Made by a program: the position numbers and the translations under genes. From NCBI GenBank assembly GCA_012798975.1, contig JAAZME010000249.1:1-9082 (forward strand): 9,082 bases of DNA, read 5' to 3'. A model generated the notes under the pieces. The model searched no databases. It had not been told where the DNA came from and worked only from the letters and a program-made list of their open reading frames with translations. This DNA is from Gallicola sp. (GTDB taxonomy: Bacteria; Bacillota; Clostridia; Tissierellales; Peptoniphilaceae). This document shows, piece by piece, positions 5,520 to 9,082 of the stretch. Within the stretch, counting starts at the first letter, position 1. Each line of letters opens with the position of its first letter.

Positions 5520-7495
5520 TATTCGCTTAAGAGAGATAATGCATCTTCTAGAACGCGCTCAACGGTAAAACCGAACTCTTCAAAAAGTGTCGCTGCAGGA
5601 GCAGAAGCACCGAAATGATCGATTCCGATTGCATTGCCGTCAAGACCTACATATCGTTCCCATCCGAAAGTAGATCCTGCTTCTACAGATATTCTCTTTC
5701 TCACTTCTTTTGGAAGTACTCTTTCTTTATATTCTTCATCTTGTTCTTCAAAGACATCCATACTCGGCATAGAAACTACACGGACACCATATCCCTGCTG
5801 CTCCAGCTTTTCAGCTGCTTTGTAGATCAAAGAAACTTCTGATCCGGATGCCATTAAGATAATATCCATTTTCTCGCCGAAATCTCGAAGTACATAAGCT
5901 CCTTTTAAAGCGTCTTTCCCTGTTTCTTTAAGATTTTCAAGTTTTTGTCTTGTTAAGGCAATCGCAGTAGGACCTGTTTTATGTCGTAGTCCATAGCTGT
6001 AGGCAGCTGCTGTTTCCTTAGCATCGCAAGGTCTGAAAAGAGTCATGTTAGGAGTGGATCTTAACATCGCAAGCTGTTCGATCGGCTCATGAGTCGGTCC
6101 GTCTTCTCCTACACCGATACTATCGTGAGTTAACACATAAAGAAGTCTTAACTTCATAATAGAAGCAAGTCTCATCGGCGGTTTCATATAATCTGCAAAG
6201 ACAAAGAAAGTTGAGCAGTATGGAACAAATCCTCCATGAAGAGCAATACCGTTTGTAATAGCTGTCATCGCCAATTCCCGAACACCAAACTGAATATTTC
6301 TACCTTCCCGATTATCCTTTGAATAATTGGAAGTATTTTTCATATTCGACTTGTTTGATGGCGCCAAGTCAGCAGATCCGCCGATTAAGTTTGTCATCTT
6401 TTCAGCTAGTTTGTTTAAAACAACGCCAGAATGAGATCTTGTTGCATCGTCTTTTTCAAACTCATAGAATTCGTCGCTGTCTAAATACTCTTCTGGTATC
6501 TCGCCATTTAACGAATTTTCTAATTCTTCCCCTAATTCAGGAAAGGCTTTTTGATATTCAGAATAAAGGGCATCCCATTCTTCGTTTAACTTCTTTGATC
6601 TATTTTTAGATTCTTCCACTAAAGATCTTACTTCCTCTGGAACATAGAACTCTTCTTCATATTCCCATTGGAATTTTTCTTTTAGTTTTACCACATTTTC
6701 TTCTCCAAGAGGTGCTCCATGAGACTTCTCGGAATCTTCTAGTACAGATCCATAGCCGATCTTTGTTTTAATCTCAATGATAGAAGGCTTGTCTGTTTTT
6801 TTAGCTTCCTCTATTGTAGAAGCTATTTTTTCTAAATCATTTCCATCTTCTACGAAAAATGTACTCCATCCCAATGCATCATATCTTTTTAATACATCTT
6901 CAGAGAATGTATTGTCTGTTCTTCCTTCAATACTGATATTATTGGAATCGTATAAAACGATCAGCTTTTCAAGTCCCATAGAGCCGGCAAAAGAAGCTGC
7001 CTCGTTTGTGATGCCTTCCATCATACATCCGTCGCTGGATAAAACATAAGTATAATGGTCGATGATATTAAAATTATCTTTGTTAAAACGTGCTGCAAGA
7101 TTCGATTCGGCAAGTGCCATACCGACTCCCATTGCAAACCCTTGTCCTAAAGGACCTGTAGTTGCTTCTACTCCCACAGTGTCTCCGTATTCAGGATGAC
7201 CTGGCGTATTGCTGCCCCATTGTCTGAAGCTTTGAAGATCTTCTTTTGTAACACCGTATCCGAAAATATGAAGCAAAGAATACAGCAGCATGGATCCATG
7301 ACCTGCCGATAATATAAAGCGGTCTCTGTTGATCCAGTTTGGATTTTCCGGATTATGATTCATACAATCATTCCATAACGAAAAAGCCATTGGCGCAGCC
7401 CCTAAAGGTAGTCCCGGATGACCGGAGTTCGCTTTTTGAACACCTTCAGCGGATAAAATACGAATCGTATTGACTGCCAAGTTTTTTATACTCAT
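5519..7495 (-). CDS. tkt: Transketolase
   Basis: This 658-residue cytoplasmic, thiamine-diphosphate- and divalent-metal-dependent enzyme moves two-carbon ketol units between sugar phosphates in the non-oxidative pentose phosphate pathway. It is full length (E. coli TktA has 663 residues), not the split form found in some bacteria. The N-terminal ThDP domain carries H26 (NSGHPG), H66 (SAGHG), H100 (TPGHP) and the metal/diphosphate motif from D155 (SDGCMMEG) to N185 (YDSNN). The pyrimidine domain has GVRE with the glutamate that activates the cofactor, and the [14 protein letters not shown] segment. The C-terminal domain ends with [15 protein letters not shown]. The first glycine of the usual GDG is serine (S154), which does not touch the metal ligand. 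AAGGTGG (7503-7509) lies 7 bases before the ATG. The SRAP gene is coupled at its 3' end. Confidence 0.97.
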   Translation of the reverse strand: MSIKNLAVNTIRILSAEGVQKANSGHPGLPLGAAPMAFSLWNDCMNHNPENPNWINRDRFILSAGHGSMLLYSLLHIFGYGVTKEDLQSFRQWGSNTPGHPEYGDTVGVEATTGPLGQGFAMGVGMALAESNLAARFNKDNFNIIDHYTYVLSSDGCMMEGITNEAASFAGSMGLEKLIVLYDSNNISIEGRTDNTFSEDVLKRYDALGWSTFFVEDGNDLEKIASTIEEAKKTDKPSIIEIKTKIGYGSVLEDSEKSHGAPLGEENVVKLKEKFQWEYEEEFYVPEEVRSLVEESKNRSKKLNEEWDALYSEYQKAFPELGEELENSLNGEIPEEYLDSDEFYEFEKDDATRSHSGVVLNKLAEKMTNLIGGSADLAPSNKSNMKNTSNYSKDNREGRNIQFGVRELAMTAITNGIALHGGFVPYCSTFFVFADYMKPPMRLASIMKLRLLYVLTHDSIGVGEDGPTHEPIEQLAMLRSTPNMTLFRPCDAKETAAAYSYGLRHKTGPTAIALTRQKLENLKETGKDALKGAYVLRDFGEKMDIILMASGSEVSLIYKAAEKLEQQGYGVRVVSMPSMDVFEEQDEEYKERVLPKEVRKRISVEAGSTFGWERYVGLDGNAIGIDHFGASAPAATLFEEFGFTVERVLEDALSLLSE

Positions 7496-7502
7496 GTGTT
7501 GT

Positions 7503-7509
7503 CCACCTT
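7503..7509 (-). promoter_or_regulatory. Ribosome-binding site of tkt
   Basis: On the - strand AAGGTGG ends 7 bases before the ATG at 7495, a near-ideal spacing. It is the only strong Shine-Dalgarno for the tkt-SRAP pair. Confidence 0.75.
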
Positions 7510-7522
7510 TCTTATTTTAGAT

Positions 7523-7537
7523 ATCTAATTATTAGAT
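7523..7537. promoter_or_regulatory. Perfect 15-base palindrome upstream of tkt, possible operator
   Basis: ATCTAAT (7523-7529) and ATTAGAT (7531-7537) are perfect inverted repeats around one central base. The site lies 14 bases upstream of the tkt ribosome-binding site and overlaps the best -10 candidate. As an AT-rich dyad at a promoter it could bind a dimeric repressor. A hairpin function is less likely, because a one-base loop would force the inner pairs open. Confidence 0.4.
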
Positions 7538-7562
7538 TATCATTTTTACCTACCCAATGCAA
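7536..7562 (-). promoter_or_regulatory. Tentative tkt promoter
   Basis: On the - strand GATAAT (7541-7536) matches the -10 consensus in 5 of 6 positions. The nearest -35-like sequence is TTGCAT (7562-7557), at a short spacing of 15 bases with only the TTG matched. A promoter is expected here because the ABC terminator lies just upstream, but the exact boxes are uncertain. Confidence 0.35.
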
Positions 7563-7580
7563 GATGAGAGATCCTTTGGG

Positions 7581-7607
7581 AATTAAAAGAGCCAAGATAC
7601 CTGCTCT
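7581..7607 (-). terminator. Intrinsic terminator after the ABC transporter
   Basis: On the - strand AGAGC (7607-7603) pairs with GCTCT (7592-7588). The helix can continue with AGG against CTT (one G.U pair, one bulged G) to a TAT loop, and TTTTAATT follows. It starts 7 bases after the ABC stop codon and separates the transporter from the tkt-SRAP unit. Confidence 0.65.
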
Positions 7608-7613
7608 CGATTC

Positions 7614-8354
7614 TTATGCCGTTATGCTGCTATTGGTTTTTGCTATTTTTTCGATCTTTCCCTCTTTTATTTCTACTATTTCATCATAGAGGCTCTTGTC
7701 TTCCTGACTCAGCTTATGGGTAATACAGATACAGGTCTTGTCTTTCAGCTGCAGGATCTGTTTTAAAATTTCTTTTGAGGTGCCTCTGTCCAAGGAAGAG
7801 GTCGCTTCATCTAAAATAAGTATCGGACTTTCCCTCATCAGCATTCTAGCAATAGCTATCCGCTGTTTTTCTCCTCCGGATAAATTATGTCCGCATTCAA
7901 AGATATAATCGTCTAGTCCAAGCCGCTTATCCTGCATGACCTGATACAGCCCCGAGCATCGCAGCACCTCCTGGATCTTTTCTTCATCGATTTCTTTAAA
8001 TAAAGTGATGTTCTCTCTAATAGTACCGTCAAACAAAAAAATATCCTGATGAATTGAGGAGATTACCATACTAAGAGCGTCTTCCGACAAATCCTTGTAT
8101 TCTTTTCCATCTATCTTAAGTTTGCCTTTATAATGATCGAAATAATTTAGAATCAATTTGCAGATTGTACTTTTCCCAGCTCCGCTTTCGCCAGTTATGG
8201 CATACTTTTTCCCTTTTTGAAAACACATATTAGCGCCTTTTAGAATTTTCTTATCCTGAAATGAAAATTCAAGGTTTTCCAATACAATTTCTTTTTGAAA
8301 TTCTTTAATTTCAGCGATTCCTTTCGAAACCTTCTTCGATTCTATAAAGGCCAA
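7614..8354 (-). CDS. ABC exporter ATPase domain, separated from its membrane domain by an in-frame TAG
   Basis: This 246-residue piece is a complete ABC-type ATPase domain of exporter type. Numbered from the TTG codon as Met 1 it shows Walker A GESGAGKST (55-63), the Q-loop around Q103, the signature LSGGE (158-162), Walker B ILILDE (178-183), D-loop SSLD (186-189) and switch H213. Nothing is missing from the fold. It lies in the same frame as the preceding membrane domain and is separated from it only by TAG, GAG and CAG. TTG at 8354 is the only sensible start: the next ATG (M43) would remove the first strands and the A-loop region. AGGAG precedes the TTG by 3 bases, closer than usual. Either it is translated as its own subunit by reinitiation, or the pair is a single exporter gene broken by a nonsense mutation. 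The substrate cannot be inferred. A terminator follows. Confidence 0.85.
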   Translation of the reverse strand: MAFIESKKVSKGIAEIKEFQKEIVLENLEFSFQDKKILKGANMCFQKGKKYAITGESGAGKSTICKLILNYFDHYKGKLKIDGKEYKDLSEDALSMVISSIHQDIFLFDGTIRENITLFKEIDEEKIQEVLRCSGLYQVMQDKRLGLDDYIFECGHNLSGGEKQRIAIARMLMRESPILILDEATSSLDRGTSKEILKQILQLKDKTCICITHKLSQEDKSLYDEIVEIKEGKIEKIAKTNSSITA

Positions 8355-8357
8355 CTG

Positions 8358-8363
8358 CTCCTA
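8358..8363 (-). promoter_or_regulatory. In-frame TAG that doubles as part of a Shine-Dalgarno
   Basis: On the - strand the sequence reads TAGGAG: the stop codon TAG (8363-8361) supplies the first bases of AGGAG (8362-8358), 3 bases before the TTG at 8354. Most codons other than TAG at this place would weaken the AGGAG, so stop and potential ribosome-binding site are one element. Confidence 0.5.
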
Positions 8364-9082
8364 TAAAAGTTCTTTTGAAGAGTTCCGCTCGTTTATTATT
8401 TCGTTCAGTCCGCCGATTGGATTAATCAAAGACGACATCAGCTGGGCTATCGCTACCAATTCTCCTATTCTAATTTCATCTCTTATCACAAGAATCGAAA
8501 CAATAGATATAATTGCAATAATAAGCCCTTCTCCCAAAATAAGATTATAAGAATTGATATTTGATATTTTAACCGAAAAAACCCTCTTTTTCTCAAGCAG
8601 CTCCTCTTTCGATTGATTAAAAGAATGGTCGGCAAAAGATTCTAGTTTATTATTTCGAATAATTTCAAAGGCAGATAGCAGCTCTTTTATCTTTATCACA
8701 TTTTTGCCTATTTCATCATAATAACTGTTTTTATAGCCTGATAGTTTTTCTCCCAATTTCCCTGAAATAAGAAGATATAATATTCCCACTCCCAGCGAGA
8801 GGACTATCATTCGAATATCAATATATATCAGCGACACTAGGGCAAAAAGAACGGCAGACACCATCTGCACTATATCATAAATCCCTGCTATATAAGAATC
8901 CACCACATCTTCTGTATTATTTGTCAGAAGAGACAAGTATCTTCCCTCCGGCTCCTGATAATATTTTCGAAGGGGCTGTTTTAATATCCCCTGATACAGG
9001 TCCCTCCGATAATAAGATTCCGTTTTTTTTATATACATCCCTTTTAGATAGTTATTTGTGCTGTTTAACATGATTTGGACCA
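8361..9082 (-). CDS. ABC exporter membrane domain (5' end outside the window)
   Basis: This is most of an ABC-exporter transmembrane domain. The frame is open to the window edge, so the ATG at 9071 is probably internal. Exporters of this type normally have about 60-80 more residues carrying TM1 and TM2. Counting from 9071, the cytoplasmic segment KTESYYRRDLYQGILKQP (first coupling region) comes first, then TM helices at about 63-84 and 86-104, a long cytoplasmic part with the second coupling helix (SAFEIIRNNKLESF, about 133-146), and TM helices at about 175-196 and 203-222. It ends with NERNSSKELL at a TAG, where related proteins continue through a short linker into the ATPase. After the TAG the same frame runs into the ATPase domain. 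With read-through the protein would have the usual exporter length of about 550 residues. The substrate is unknown; no peptide, modification or immunity gene is visible beside it. Confidence 0.8.
   Translation of the reverse strand, partial: VQIMLNSTNNYLKGMYIKKTESYYRRDLYQGILKQPLRKYYQEPEGRYLSLLTNNTEDVVDSYIAGIYDIVQMVSAVLFALVSLIYIDIRMIVLSLGVGILYLLISGKLGEKLSGYKNSYYDEIGKNVIKIKELLSAFEIIRNNKLESFADHSFNQSKEELLEKKRVFSVKISNINSYNLILGEGLIIAIISIVSILVIRDEIRIGELVAIAQLMSSLINPIGGLNEIINERNSSKELL

Noticed and set aside
7014..7038. Loss of the GDG motif in transketolase (SDG at residues 154-156) as a sign of inactivity
   Set aside because: The metal-binding Asp155 and Asn185 and the His residues 26, 66 and 100 are all kept, so a Ser at this place is probably tolerated variation.
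5615..7049. Several + strand reading frames of 60-100 codons opposite tkt
   Set aside because: They are antisense shadows of a confidently identified gene, with no ribosome-binding sites and no recognisable products.
8361..8363. Pyrrolysine or other programmed read-through at the TAG
   Set aside because: No sequence in the window supports it: trkA also ends in TAG as an ordinary stop, and no tRNA or Pyl gene is visible. It is left only as something to check.
8340..8380. Frameshift as the cause of the ABC gene break
   Set aside because: The frame is the same on both sides of the TAG, with no insertion or deletion needed.

Overview
The window looks like chromosomal DNA of a moderately AT-rich Gram-positive anaerobe, most likely a clostridial Firmicute. 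This is an inference from the strong AGGAG/GGAGG ribosome-binding sites, the TTGACA-type promoter, the many simple hairpin terminators and the overall codon style; no rRNA or taxonomic marker is present.

Left part (+ strand, 1-4880). The possible tail of an upstream gene ends in a strong intrinsic terminator (82-122). A consensus-like promoter starts at the T-run of that terminator and drives a potassium-uptake operon with the unusual order trkH-trkA-trkH (202-4533). Two colinear 483-residue TrkH channel subunits flank one TrkA with two RCK domains. They are about two thirds identical over the first 117 residues by hand count. The second TrkH has alanine where the fourth selectivity-filter loop should have its conserved glycine; the first copy has the glycine. 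One TrkA may therefore gate two channels of different selectivity, or a mixed dimer.

Middle (4534-4949). This gene-free stretch is the strangest part of the window. It is a compact G-rich block of about 260 bases made of at least seven short hairpins, interspersed with tandem heptamers of the form TAGGnnn. The first three hairpins share one architecture (3 bp, a bulged A, 4 bp, a 3-base loop) with different base pairs. The block lies between the trk stop codon and the first plausible trk terminator, so it may be transcribed as the operon's 3' UTR. It ends near two terminators that separate the convergent transcription units.

Right part (- strand, 4950-9082). Read in the direction of transcription, this holds an ABC exporter whose 5' end lies outside the window, an intrinsic terminator, a short promoter/operator region with a perfect 15-base palindrome, a complete transketolase gene (658 aa) and an SRAP/YedK-type DNA-protein crosslink protein whose ATG overlaps the transketolase stop codon (TAATG). 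The ABC exporter is interrupted by one in-frame TAG codon exactly at the junction between the membrane domain and the ATPase domain. The reading frame is open on both sides, all ATPase motifs are intact, and the TAG is part of an AGGAG sequence just before a TTG codon. It is either a fresh nonsense mutation or a gene split into separately translated half-transporters.
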